Shown: positions 40,712 through 47,722 of the stretch, one piece after another
Layout of the letters: each line of letters opens with the position of its first letter
Numbering within the stretch: position 1 is the stretch's first letter
Source of the DNA: Mesorhizobium sp. WSM3626
Lineage (GTDB): Bacteria > Pseudomonadota > Alphaproteobacteria > Rhizobiales > Rhizobiaceae
Length of the DNA stretch: 64,000 bases
Assembly: GCF_000513935.1 (NCBI RefSeq)
Contig: NZ_AZUY01000030.1
Coordinates: 204-64,203, forward strand
Direction of reading: 5' to 3'
Position numbers and translations under genes: made by a program
Notes under the pieces: model-generated
What the model was told of the DNA's origin: nothing
Databases searched by the model: none
What the model saw: the letters and a program-made list of their open reading frames with translations, nothing else

Positions 40712-41161
40712 ATGCTCCTGACAAAACTGTGCGGAAACTGACCTGGACGTAACCTCCCGGTGATCACATTTTTCCGTAACCGGCTATTGATGGTTGACGC
40801 GGCCAACTCACGGGAGCAGTCTTCGCAAGTCAGCGAAGCCGGCCGTCTTTCGATGGCCTCGCCGCCCCAAGGCGGCCTGCGAGACGCCGCAGGCATTTGC
40901 GATTTGCGCTTCGCCACGACGATGTCGCAATGGACACAGGAGCGGAGCATGACGCCACCGGATAGTCCCCCAGGGCTTCAGTTATCACTGGAGCCGCGGC
41001 AGGCATAAGTGCCAGAGGCAGGCGTTTGCGCCACCCGACAAACCGTGACCTGCCGTATCTCTCAAAATCAGAGACTATTGGTCGGATCGTCGGCTGAATG
41101 CCGCGAAGCATCCGAAATCAAACGCCGGCAGTACACTCCCGGCAAGCATGGATTAAAAATC
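40712..41161. other. Intergenic stretch without a supported gene
   Basis: Roughly 450 bp between the SOS box and a bidirectional terminator. Several open frames exist on both strands but none has a convincing start, composition or family. Local hairpins (for example around 40866-40900) and the downstream terminator leave room for a small RNA on the plus strand; that is unproven. Confidence 0.4.
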
Positions 41162-41209
41162 CAAAAAAAGCCCCGTCCGCTTGCCCAAGGCACGGCGGGG
41201 CTGTTTTTT
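41162..41209. terminator. Bidirectional Rho-independent terminator
   Basis: AGCCCCG and CGGGGCT arms flanked by A7 on the left and T7 on the right. On the minus strand it ends the small exported-protein gene at 41246; on the plus strand it would end any transcript from 40.7-41.1 kb. Confidence 0.8.
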
Positions 41210-41245
41210 TGGGCGAGGCTTGAGTTCGCAGGCCCCGACCCCTGC

Positions 41246-41545
41246 CTATCTGGGCGGCTTGATCCCGCCAACTCCGACATCGACCGTGATGCTGCCGGAA
41301 ATCCTGACATCCGTATTGCCGATCTTGAACTGCCCGTTGCCGCTGCTGGGGAACGCGTCGTCGGGTTCGGGCACCGGGGCCGGCTTGGCGATGCGATAGT
41401 CGCCGGTTACGCCGGGCAGGGCGCTTTTTTGCGCTGACGATGAAGCGTCGTCGGCAAGTGCCGAACTGGACGCAAGGCCGACGATGGCGAGCACCATGGC
41501 GCCGGTGACACGGTGCGATGTTCTGGATCGATGAGTGTCGGTCAT
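41246..41545 (-). CDS. Small exported protein
   Basis: 99 residues: basic start (MTDTHRSRTSHR), hydrophobic core VTGAMVLAIVGLASSSALA as signal peptide, then a short acidic/Pro-rich segment and GNTDVRISGSITVDVGVGGIKPPR. No family recognised. ATG at 41545 is preceded by a run of G directly at the codon; an upstream start to 41674 would overlap clpP. Followed by a strong terminator. Confidence 0.65.
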   Translation of the reverse strand: MTDTHRSRTSHRVTGAMVLAIVGLASSSALADDASSSAQKSALPGVTGDYRIAKPAPVPEPDDAFPSSGNGQFKIGNTDVRISGSITVDVGVGGIKPPR

Positions 41546-41633
41546 CCCCCTTTTATAGGGACCTGCCGCCACCGGAACCAGACCGATATCGTCAAATCTT
41601 CGACACCTAGCAGGATTTGATCTGGACTCTGCC

Positions 41634-42239
41634 TCACGCCGCTTTCTTACGGGTGTCGAAAACATGGTCGACAATGCCCCATGCCTGGGCCTCGCGGGCC
41701 GTCATGAAATGGTCGCGGTCGAGCGTGCGTTCGACCTCTTCATAGCTGCGGCCACAATGCTGGGCGTAGAGTTCGGTCATATGGCGTTTGGTCTGGCCGA
41801 TGCGTTCGGCGTGCCGCTGGATGTCGGAAGCCTGGCCCTGGAAACCGCCCAGCGGCTGATGCAGCAGGATGGTGGCGTTCGGCAGCGCGATGCGGCGCCC
41901 GGCCGTGCCTGCCATCAGCAGGAACGATCCCATCGATGCGGCAAAGCCCATGCACACGGTCGAGACCGGGCAGCTGATATATTGCATCGTGTCGTAGATG
42001 GCGAAGCCGCTGGTCACCATGCCACCAGGCGAGTTGATGTAGAGCGAGATCTCCTTCTCGGGATTGTCCGATTCCAGCGACAAAAGTTGCGCGCAGACCA
42101 GCGCCGAGACGTCGTCGTTGATCTCGCCGTTGATGAAGACGATGCGCTCGCGCAGCAGTCGCGAAAAAATGTCGAAGGCACGTTCGCCGCGGCTCGATTG
42201 TTCGATCACCATCGGCACAAGGCTGGCAACACCACTCAT
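41634..42239 (-). CDS. clpP: ClpP-type serine protease (paralogue)
   Basis: 201-residue barrel-forming protease. The catalytic triad is Ser102 ([11 protein letters not shown]), His127 (ILLHQPLGG) and Asp176 (LDRDHFM). [20 protein letters not shown] is the substrate strand. It is not beside tig, clpX or lon, so it is probably one of the extra ClpP copies that rhizobia carry. Its neighbours upstream are an SRPBCC gene and an ArsR regulator on the same strand. Confidence 0.93.
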   Translation of the reverse strand: MSGVASLVPMVIEQSSRGERAFDIFSRLLRERIVFINGEINDDVSALVCAQLLSLESDNPEKEISLYINSPGGMVTSGFAIYDTMQYISCPVSTVCMGFAASMGSFLLMAGTAGRRIALPNATILLHQPLGGFQGQASDIQRHAERIGQTKRHMTELYAQHCGRSYEEVERTLDRDHFMTAREAQAWGIVDHVFDTRKKAA

Positions 42240-42262
42240 TTCTCTTCTCCGATTTTCCGTGT

Positions 42263-42748
42263 TCAGGCCGCGCGCGGCAGCAGAAGGCGTGGTGTGTTCG
42301 CGGCGATAGGCGTTCTGGCCCCGCGCAGCGAAAGCCGGCAGCCGGCCCCCGCCATCGCAACAGCGGGCATCGCCTTGCGGGCAAAGCCGTCATGGACGAT
42401 GCGCAGATGCGTGCCGCCGGAAACGGTACGGGCGAGTGTGAAGGTGACGGTGCTGTCGAGCGGGTGCGCCGCATCGTCGGACTGCTCCCGCCAGGAATAG
42501 CGCAGCAGGCGCTCGGGCTCCGCGTCGAGGATCTCGCATTCGATCGGCGCCTCAGGCCCGGCGAAGGCAAAGCGGCTGCCGGTCCGCGGCCTGATGTCGT
42601 TCGGCATCATCCAGGCGGCGAGCAATTCCGGCACGGTCAGCGCCCGCCAAACCTTTTCCGGCGGCTCGGCAAGGTCGTATTCGAATTCGAGCGCATCTGG
42701 AGCGAGCTCGAGGTGATTTGCGTCTTTCATTGATCCACCGTTTTTCAT
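42263..42748 (-). CDS. SRPBCC (AHSA1-like) domain protein
   Basis: 161 residues. The AHSA1 fold is recognisable at [41 protein letters not shown] and LLRYSWREQ. The C-terminal 35 residues (after [13 protein letters not shown]) are Arg/Ala-rich and unlike the usual final helix. Such proteins bind small hydrophobic ligands. It overlaps the ArsR gene by ATGA, a very common pairing in which the ArsR protein controls the operon. Confidence 0.82.
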   Translation of the reverse strand: MKNGGSMKDANHLELAPDALEFEYDLAEPPEKVWRALTVPELLAAWMMPNDIRPRTGSRFAFAGPEAPIECEILDAEPERLLRYSWREQSDDAAHPLDSTVTFTLARTVSGGTHLRIVHDGFARKAMPAVAMAGAGCRLSLRGARTPIAANTPRLLLPRAA

Positions 42749-43059
42749 TGGTCCATGTCCTTCAAAACGGCCTTCAGTCTTTCGATGCGTTCCGGCCAGA
42801 ACGTCCGATAGCGTTCAATCCAGGAGAGCAGCGGAGCAAGTCCCCGCGGATCGGCGCGATAATAGGCGTTGCGGCCGGCCCGCCGCTCGACCACCAGGCC
42901 AGCGCCGCGCAACACCGCCAGATGCTGGGACACGGCCGGCTGCGACACCGTGAGGCCGCTGCGCAGTTCCGACACGCTCATCTCGCTCGCCGCGAGACGC
43001 TCGAAGACGGCGCGGCGCGTCGGGTCGGCCAGGGCGCGGAAAATCTCTGCTTCGATCAT
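42745..43059 (-). CDS. ArsR-family transcriptional regulator
   Basis: 104-residue winged-helix repressor: IFRALADPTRRAVFERLAASEMSVSELRSGLTVSQPAVSQHLAVLRGAGLV, then the wing VERRAGRNAYYRAD. There are no metal-binding Cys, so it is of the SRPBCC-linked, non-metal group. Coupled to the SRPBCC gene by a 4-base overlap; clpP may be read on the same transcript. Confidence 0.9.
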   Translation of the reverse strand: MIEAEIFRALADPTRRAVFERLAASEMSVSELRSGLTVSQPAVSQHLAVLRGAGLVVERRAGRNAYYRADPRGLAPLLSWIERYRTFWPERIERLKAVLKDMDQ

Positions 43060-43169
43060 GACAAAAACATAAGTCGATACTTATCAATTTGGCAAGCGCT
43101 GTTTTGAGACCCATATGTTTCGTTCGGGCATTGCTGCCATTCCTTGACAATCAGCGGCGGTGCATATAG

Positions 43170-43184
43170 GAACGAAAAGGGAAC
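43170..43184 (+). promoter_or_regulatory. SOS (LexA) box upstream of ssb
   Basis: GAAC-GAAAAGG-GAAC, a perfect GAAC-N7-GAAC site 102 bp before the ssb start codon. It is the second such site in the window. Confidence 0.75.
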
Positions 43185-43286
43185 AAAAACCTTGTGGGAA
43201 AAGCCAGCCTTGGCAGGCGGCCGACGTCGGTAGCCTGTAAGGTGCAGCGACAAAAATTTGGTTTCGGATGAGCGCGGAGAAGTGTC

Positions 43287-43811
43287 ATGGCGGGTAGCGT
43301 CAATAAGGTCATTCTGGTCGGCAATCTCGGCGCGGACCCTGAAATCCGTCGCCTGAATTCGGGCGAGCCGGTCGTCAACATCCGCATCGCCACCTCGGAA
43401 AGCTGGCGCGACAAGAATTCCGGCGAGCGCAAGGAAAAGACCGAGTGGCACAATGTCGTCATCTTCAATGAGGGCATTGCCAAGGTGGCCGAGCAATATC
43501 TGAAGAAGGGCATGAAGGTTTATGTCGAGGGCCAGTTGCAGACGCGCAAATGGCAGGACCAGACCGGTGCCGACAAATACACGACCGAAGTCGTGCTGCA
43601 GAAATTCCGTGGCGAACTGCAGATGCTCGACGCGCGCGGCCAGGGTGAGGGTGGTCAGGTCGGCGGCTACAGCGGTGGCGGCAGCAGCCGTGGTTCCGAT
43701 TTCGGCCAGTCGAGCCCGAACGAAGGTTTTAGCCGTGGCGGCGGTGGCGGTTCCAAAGGGGGCGGTGGCGGTGGCTCGTCGCGCGAGCTGGACGACGAGA
43801 TCCCGTTCTGA
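43287..43811 (+). CDS. ssb: Single-stranded DNA-binding protein
   Basis: 174 residues: N-terminal OB fold ([69 protein letters not shown]), a Gly/Ser-rich linker with GGGG runs, and the acidic partner-binding tip DDEIPF. It coats ssDNA in replication and repair. LexA box upstream and terminator directly downstream. Confidence 0.97.
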   Translation: MAGSVNKVILVGNLGADPEIRRLNSGEPVVNIRIATSESWRDKNSGERKEKTEWHNVVIFNEGIAKVAEQYLKKGMKVYVEGQLQTRKWQDQTGADKYTTEVVLQKFRGELQMLDARGQGEGGQVGGYSGGGSSRGSDFGQSSPNEGFSRGGGGGSKGGGGGGSSRELDDEIPF

Positions 43812-43853
43812 TCGGAAGCCATACCAAACGGCGAATGCTTGTTGCTTGAGATG

Positions 43854-43886
43854 CCCCGAGGGTCCTGCACGGACTTTCGGGGTTTT
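43854..43886 (+). terminator. ssb terminator
   Basis: CCCCGAGGGTCC, TGCAC, GGACTTTCGGGG (with two G-T pairs) followed by TTTT. Confidence 0.8.
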
Positions 43887-43942
43887 GCATTGTTGATTTT
43901 GAGCCGACAGTCGGCGCGATCGACGACTGAAAGGACGGAGCG

Positions 43943-44368
43943 ATGAAGGCACGGGTCAAATGGGTCGAGGAGCGCACCTTTGTCGGCGAATCCGGCAGCG
44001 GCCACAAGGTCGTGCTGGGCACGGCGTCCAGTCCGGAAGGCAAGACGCCGGGACCGAGCCCGATGGAGCTGGTGCTGATCGGCACCGGCGGCTGCTGGGC
44101 CTATGATGTCGTCCATATCCTCGAAAAAGGCCGCGAGGCGGTCGAGGACTGCGTAGTCGAACTTGACGCCGACCGGGCCGAGACCGACCCGAAAGTGTTT
44201 ACCCGCATCGATATGCATTTCATCGTCAAGGGCCGTGCGCTGTCGCGCGACAAGGTCAAGCGCGCGATCGATCTTTCGATCGACAAATATTGCTCGGCTT
44301 CCGCCATGATGGCCAAGACGGCCACGCTTACGCATGATTTCGAGATCGTCGATACAGCGGCGAAGTAG
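43943..44368 (+). CDS. OsmC/Ohr family protein
   Basis: 141 residues. OsmC-type sequence: MELVLIGTGGCWAYDVVHIL with the peroxidatic Cys (GGCW) and a second Cys in VEDCVVELDADRAETDP, then IHFIVKGRAL-like strand and CSASAMMAKTATLTHDFEIV. It is a YhfA/OsmC-like thiol peroxidase candidate for organic hydroperoxides. The stop codon abuts a 22-bp perfect palindrome shared with the convergent marC gene. Confidence 0.88.
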   Translation: MKARVKWVEERTFVGESGSGHKVVLGTASSPEGKTPGPSPMELVLIGTGGCWAYDVVHILEKGREAVEDCVVELDADRAETDPKVFTRIDMHFIVKGRALSRDKVKRAIDLSIDKYCSASAMMAKTATLTHDFEIVDTAAK

Positions 44369-44390
44369 GTTGAGCGGTATACCGCTCAAC
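44369..44390. terminator. Perfect 22-bp palindrome between convergent genes
   Basis: GTTGAGCGGTA followed by its exact reverse complement. The stop codon of the convergent MarC gene (44386-44388) lies inside. There is no T run, so a Rho-independent terminator is uncertain; it could protect both mRNA ends or bind a protein. Confidence 0.55.
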
Positions 44391-45015
44391 CGGTCATCAG
44401 CGCCTTGATGCCATCTGCCACGAACTGCACGGCCAGGGCCGCCAGGATGACGCCGAGCAGGCGGGTCAGGATCGAGCGGCCGGTCTGGCCGAGGATGCGG
44501 TCGATGCGTTCCGACAGCACGAACACCAGATAGGTTATGACGAGGCAGACGAAAATGATGCCGACCAGGGCCGCCTGCGCGGCAAAGCCCTGAAACGAGC
44601 CGGAGAGCAGCACCGTCGCTGAAATCGCGCCAGGCCCGGCGATCAGTGGGATCGCCAGCGGGAAGGCGGCGATGTTGTGGATCATGTCCTTGGTGATGGC
44701 GACGTCGCCGATCTTCTCCTTACGGTCCTGCCGGCGCTCGAAGACCATTTCGAAGGCGATGAAGAACAGCAGGAACCCGCCGGCGACGCGGAACGCCGGC
44801 AGGGTGATGCCGAACACCGACAGGATAGAGGCGCCGGCCAGCGCAAACAGCGCCATCACCAGAAAACCGATGATCGAGGCGCGGACGGAAACTTGGCTGC
44901 GCTCCTCGCGATTCATGCCGCGTGTGACGGCCAGGAACAGAGGCGTCAGGCCGGGCGGATCGATGGTCACGAGAATGGTGACGAAGGCATTGAACAGGCT
45001 GTCGAAACTCGGCAT
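44386..45015 (-). CDS. MarC-family integral membrane protein
   Basis: 209 residues with about six hydrophobic helices and the family motifs LVTIDPPGLTPLFLAVT and FPLAIPLIAGPGAISATVLL. Function unresolved; members were once linked to multiple antibiotic resistance. ATG at 45015 has GGGAGG nine bases upstream; the frame open to 45063 lacks support. Confidence 0.88.
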   Translation of the reverse strand: MPSFDSLFNAFVTILVTIDPPGLTPLFLAVTRGMNREERSQVSVRASIIGFLVMALFALAGASILSVFGITLPAFRVAGGFLLFFIAFEMVFERRQDRKEKIGDVAITKDMIHNIAAFPLAIPLIAGPGAISATVLLSGSFQGFAAQAALVGIIFVCLVITYLVFVLSERIDRILGQTGRSILTRLLGVILAALAVQFVADGIKALMTG

Positions 45016-45107
45016 CGCTGACCCTCCCACCGGGCCGGGCCCGTACCCGCATTGGTAGAGCAAAGCCCGGTCGGTGGGAACTGTCGGAGGGGCGTAGACT
45101 TCGATGC

Positions 45108-45146
45108 GGTATGGCGCGCGTCGAAACGGATTCAGGCGACGCGCTT
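45108..45146. repeat. Half-RIME-like palindrome
   Basis: GCGCGTCG (45116-45123) and CGACGCGC (45137-45144) with a 13-base loop; right flank CGACGCGCTTTGTCC resembles the first palindrome of the RIME-like element at 23657. It overlaps the last codons and stop of the gene ending at 45132. Confidence 0.55.
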
Positions 45147-45647
45147 TGTCCGGTGGGCTAAATGTTCATAGGTGATTTGCCAAGGGTCGCTCTCGGAAGG
45201 TCTTTCCTCGCCGATCCAATGGAAGCTGTTGGCAGTGATCCCGGTGAAACGCCATCGAGTTTGTAGACCGCGCGAGTCATCGCCGATCTGGACAATGTCC
45301 TTACCCTCGGCCCGCCCGATCTGGCGCGAGTAATCTTGGTTGAGCGGATCATTCCAGATGATGTGCCAGCCACCGATCCCAGGATCGAAGATGCGCAAAG
45401 TCGTGCCATACATAGTGGGCCGCGCAGGGCGCCTGGGCCTGATCCAGATGTCCTGAATCGCGCGGCCTTCGAGCACCCAGCCGAAATGGCATTCTCCGGT
45501 CCATTTCTGGATTGTGCCGTCGTCAAGGTGGCGGACCGTGTCCATTTCCCAGCTTCCGATCAGCCATCCATAGAGGTCCATGTCTTTCGCTCGGTCGGCT
45601 GTGGGAGCTTCGGATACGAGAGCAGTGAGAAACGAAGAAAATGCCAT
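45132..45647 (-). CDS. DUF1579-like lipocalin-fold protein, copy B
   Basis: 171 residues, paralogous to the gene just upstream: DLYGWLIGSWEMDTVRHLDDG, ECHFGWVLEGRAIQDIWI, YGTTLRIFDPGIGGWHIIWNDP and YSRQIGRAEGKDIVQIG align residue by residue. The start at 45647 (MAFSSFLTAL) aligns with the paralogue N-terminus; longer starts at 45668 or 45704 are possible. The last residues (RTKRVA) are encoded by a RIME-like palindrome. Function unknown. Confidence 0.7.
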   Translation of the reverse strand: MAFSSFLTALVSEAPTADRAKDMDLYGWLIGSWEMDTVRHLDDGTIQKWTGECHFGWVLEGRAIQDIWIRPRRPARPTMYGTTLRIFDPGIGGWHIIWNDPLNQDYSRQIGRAEGKDIVQIGDDSRGLQTRWRFTGITANSFHWIGEERPSESDPWQITYEHLAHRTKRVA

Positions 45648-45746
45648 AGTCACGAGGCCCTTTCGCATCTGGCACATTGGGTGTCGCGGAACCGATCGAG
45701 ACATGATGAGACATGTTTTCCTCCATTCTTACAATGTATTACAGCC

Positions 45747-46283
45747 TCATCTTGTCGCCGTCCGCCGTGCCAGGAACTCGACTTCCAGCCGCCATGTCGC
45801 ACCCTTGTCGTGCGAGCGCTCGCCAAGCCATCGGAAGGAATTCTTCGTGATCCGCGAAAAGCTCCAGCGCACCGATGACCCGGTGCCGTCGGCGCCCACT
45901 TGTACGATGGTGTCGCCCTCGGCGCGGCCGAGCTGGCGGCTGTAATACTGGTTGCGCGGGTCGCTCCAGAAAATGTGCCAAGAGTCCTCCGTGGGATCAT
46001 AGAGGCGCAATGTCGTGCCGTAGAACGTCCATTTGCCGAGCGACGGCGAGGGGCCGGCTTCGCGCGCCGGCAGGATCCAGACATCCTGGATCGCCCGGCC
46101 TTCCAGCACCCAGCCGAAATGCACCTCGCCGCGTCCGGTCAGCACCGTGCCGTCCTCGAGATGGCGCGAGGCGTCAAACGTCCAGGTACCGACGAAGCGG
46201 CCGTAAAGGTTCAGTTTTTCGGCAAGCCCTTCCATCGGTCCGGGACTGTGCAAGGCTTCGGCAAATGAGGATTGGTCGAACAT
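45747..46283 (-). CDS. DUF1579-like lipocalin-fold protein, copy A
   Basis: 178 residues with repeated aromatic beta strands: NLYGRFVGTWTFDASRHLEDG, EVHFGWVLEGRAIQDVWILP, YGTTLRLYDPTEDSWHIFWSDP, YYSRQLGRAEGDTIVQVG. The pattern suggests a small ligand-binding beta barrel of the DUF1579 type; I am only moderately sure of the family name. It is followed by its tandem paralogue (about 50% identical by eye) and is divergent from an AraC regulator, 85 bp away. Confidence 0.75.
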   Translation of the reverse strand: MFDQSSFAEALHSPGPMEGLAEKLNLYGRFVGTWTFDASRHLEDGTVLTGRGEVHFGWVLEGRAIQDVWILPAREAGPSPSLGKWTFYGTTLRLYDPTEDSWHIFWSDPRNQYYSRQLGRAEGDTIVQVGADGTGSSVRWSFSRITKNSFRWLGERSHDKGATWRLEVEFLARRTATR

Positions 46284-46368
46284 GGCAGCGGCCTCTTCTT
46301 GTCAGGAGACCGCCAAGAATAAGTGCTGGCAGGGTTCTGGGCTTGGGAAAAATTGCTATATTTCGGCC

Positions 46369-47199
46369 ATGACGGCGACCGCGGATACCCTTGCATCCGG
46401 ACCCGGTTGGCACGTGGCGGATGTAATCTGCACGGCCAGCGCCGGCGATCGGCCATTCGAGGAAGCGCATCGGGATTTCTGCGTTGCGGCCGTCACCAGC
46501 GGCTCGTTCCGCTACCGCGCGCAGCAAGGCACGGCAGTGCTCGCGCCAGGCAGCCTCCTGCTCGGCAATTCCGGCACATGCTACGAATGCGGGCACGAGC
46601 ATGGCAATGGCGACCGTTGCCTCTCCTTCCATTTCGGGTCGGCCTATATGGACCGGATCGTGGCCGACGTGCCGGGCGCCAGGACGCTCAGCTTCGCGGC
46701 GCCACGCCTGCCGCCGTTACAGGCCTTGGCGCCGCTGCTGGCCGAGGCGGAAGCCGCGCGCGACATGGCCGACACGGACGCATTCGAGGAACTCGCCCTG
46801 CGCGTCGCGGGTGCCGCCGTAGCAACGCTCTCCGGCGACACGCATGCCGGGTGCAATCCAAGCCGCCGCGACCAGAAAAGGGTTGCCGAGGCGGTGCGGC
46901 GGATCGAACTGGATGCCGACGGGCTGATCTCGCTTCCGGCGTTAGCGGATGAGACCGCGACCAGTCCCTATCATTTCCTGCGCATCTTCCGGCAGGTCGC
47001 CGGCATGACGCCCTATCAGTACCTGCTCAGGACCCGGTTGCATCGCGCGGCGGTGCGATTGCGCACGTCCAACGATGCCATCTCGGCAATTGCTTTCGAG
47101 GCCGGCTTCAACGATCTGTCGACGTTCAATCGCCGGTTTCGGCGCGTCATGGGCGAGACGCCGGGCCGCTATCGCGCCAGGCGCGCGGGCCGCGGCTGA
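46369..47199 (+). CDS. AraC-family transcriptional regulator
   Basis: 276 residues. N-terminal cupin-like sensing domain (FCVAAVTSGSFRYRAQQGTAVLAPGSLLLGN, then CYECGHEHGNGDRC, a Cys/His-rich patch that might bind metal). The C-terminal double HTH is ISLPALADETATSPYHFLRIFRQVAGMTPYQYLLRTRLHRA and AISAIAFEAGFNDLSTFNRRFRRVMGETPG. Divergent from the tandem lipocalin-like genes, which are its likely targets. ATG at 46369 directly begins MTATADTLAS. Confidence 0.88.
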   Translation: MTATADTLASGPGWHVADVICTASAGDRPFEEAHRDFCVAAVTSGSFRYRAQQGTAVLAPGSLLLGNSGTCYECGHEHGNGDRCLSFHFGSAYMDRIVADVPGARTLSFAAPRLPPLQALAPLLAEAEAARDMADTDAFEELALRVAGAAVATLSGDTHAGCNPSRRDQKRVAEAVRRIELDADGLISLPALADETATSPYHFLRIFRQVAGMTPYQYLLRTRLHRAAVRLRTSNDAISAIAFEAGFNDLSTFNRRFRRVMGETPGRYRARRAGRG

Positions 47200-47208
47200 A
47201 AAATCGCG

Positions 47209-47547
47209 TCACACCCGCGGCATCAGTCCATGATCGGCCCGCATGGCGAGGCCGCCGGCAAACAGTGGCGTGATCGTCGAATCCGCGCCCGCCGAAAGGT
47301 GGCGATTGGCGCCGAACAGGGCAAACGCCACCGAACCGGCGACAAAGACGAAAAAGCCGAGCTCGGGAGCAAAACCGCCGAGCCTGGCTGTCGCCATCTT
47401 TTCGGGAATAGCGGTCGCGGCCAGTGTCACGCCCGCGATCAGATCACCATTGATATCCCGGGCCTGCCAGCCGCTCAGCGCCCGGAAAGGCAGCCATAGG
47501 CTCCAATTCATGGTGATCGCGGCTTTTTGCTTGGGGAGTTGGTCCAT
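47209..47547 (-). pseudogene. Truncated SulP-family anion transporter (N-terminal fragment)
   Basis: Only 112 residues of a protein normally ~500-560 long. WLPFRALSGWQARDINGDLIAGVTLAATAIPEKMATARLGGFAPELGFF and SAGADSTITPLFAGGLAM match the first two or three helices of SulP transporters, then the frame stops (LMPRV). The rest of the transporter and the STAS domain are missing, and the AraC gene lies 9 bases away, so a deletion probably joined them. Confidence 0.8.
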
Positions 47548-47656
47548 TGCCGGCTTTTGCCTTGGTGGCGGCGAAAAGCATAATGGCCATATTGTCGCAA
47601 TTAGCGGTATCCTTTTGAAATTACCACCGAAAATGACACTGGAAAAGTGCCGTGAA

Positions 47657-47685
47657 CGTTGGAGTTTCGGCCGTGCTTCCTATAT
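47657..47685 (+). promoter_or_regulatory. Possible promoter of gyrA
   Basis: CGTTGG and CTATAT spaced 17 bases, resembling the rhizobial CTTGAC-N17-CTATAT. The CTATATAAGCG sequence echoes the -10 region of dksA (ATATATAAGCG). Confidence 0.35.
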
Positions 47686-47722
47686 AAGCGGGCAGTGATT
47701 CCTGATTAGATTGTGATACGAT

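Noticed and set aside
40663..40950. 95-aa minus-strand frame in the uvrA upstream gap
   Set aside because: It contains the SOS box, has no ribosome-binding site and no recognisable domain.
42263..42400. Possible frameshift at the C-terminus of the SRPBCC protein
   Set aside because: The tail looks atypical, but neither alternative frame gave a better family match.
45523..45726. Alternative start at 45714 with a strong GGAGG
   Set aside because: That frame gives a 67-residue nonsense peptide; the paralogue alignment supports the frame starting at 45647. A past frameshift near the start cannot be excluded.
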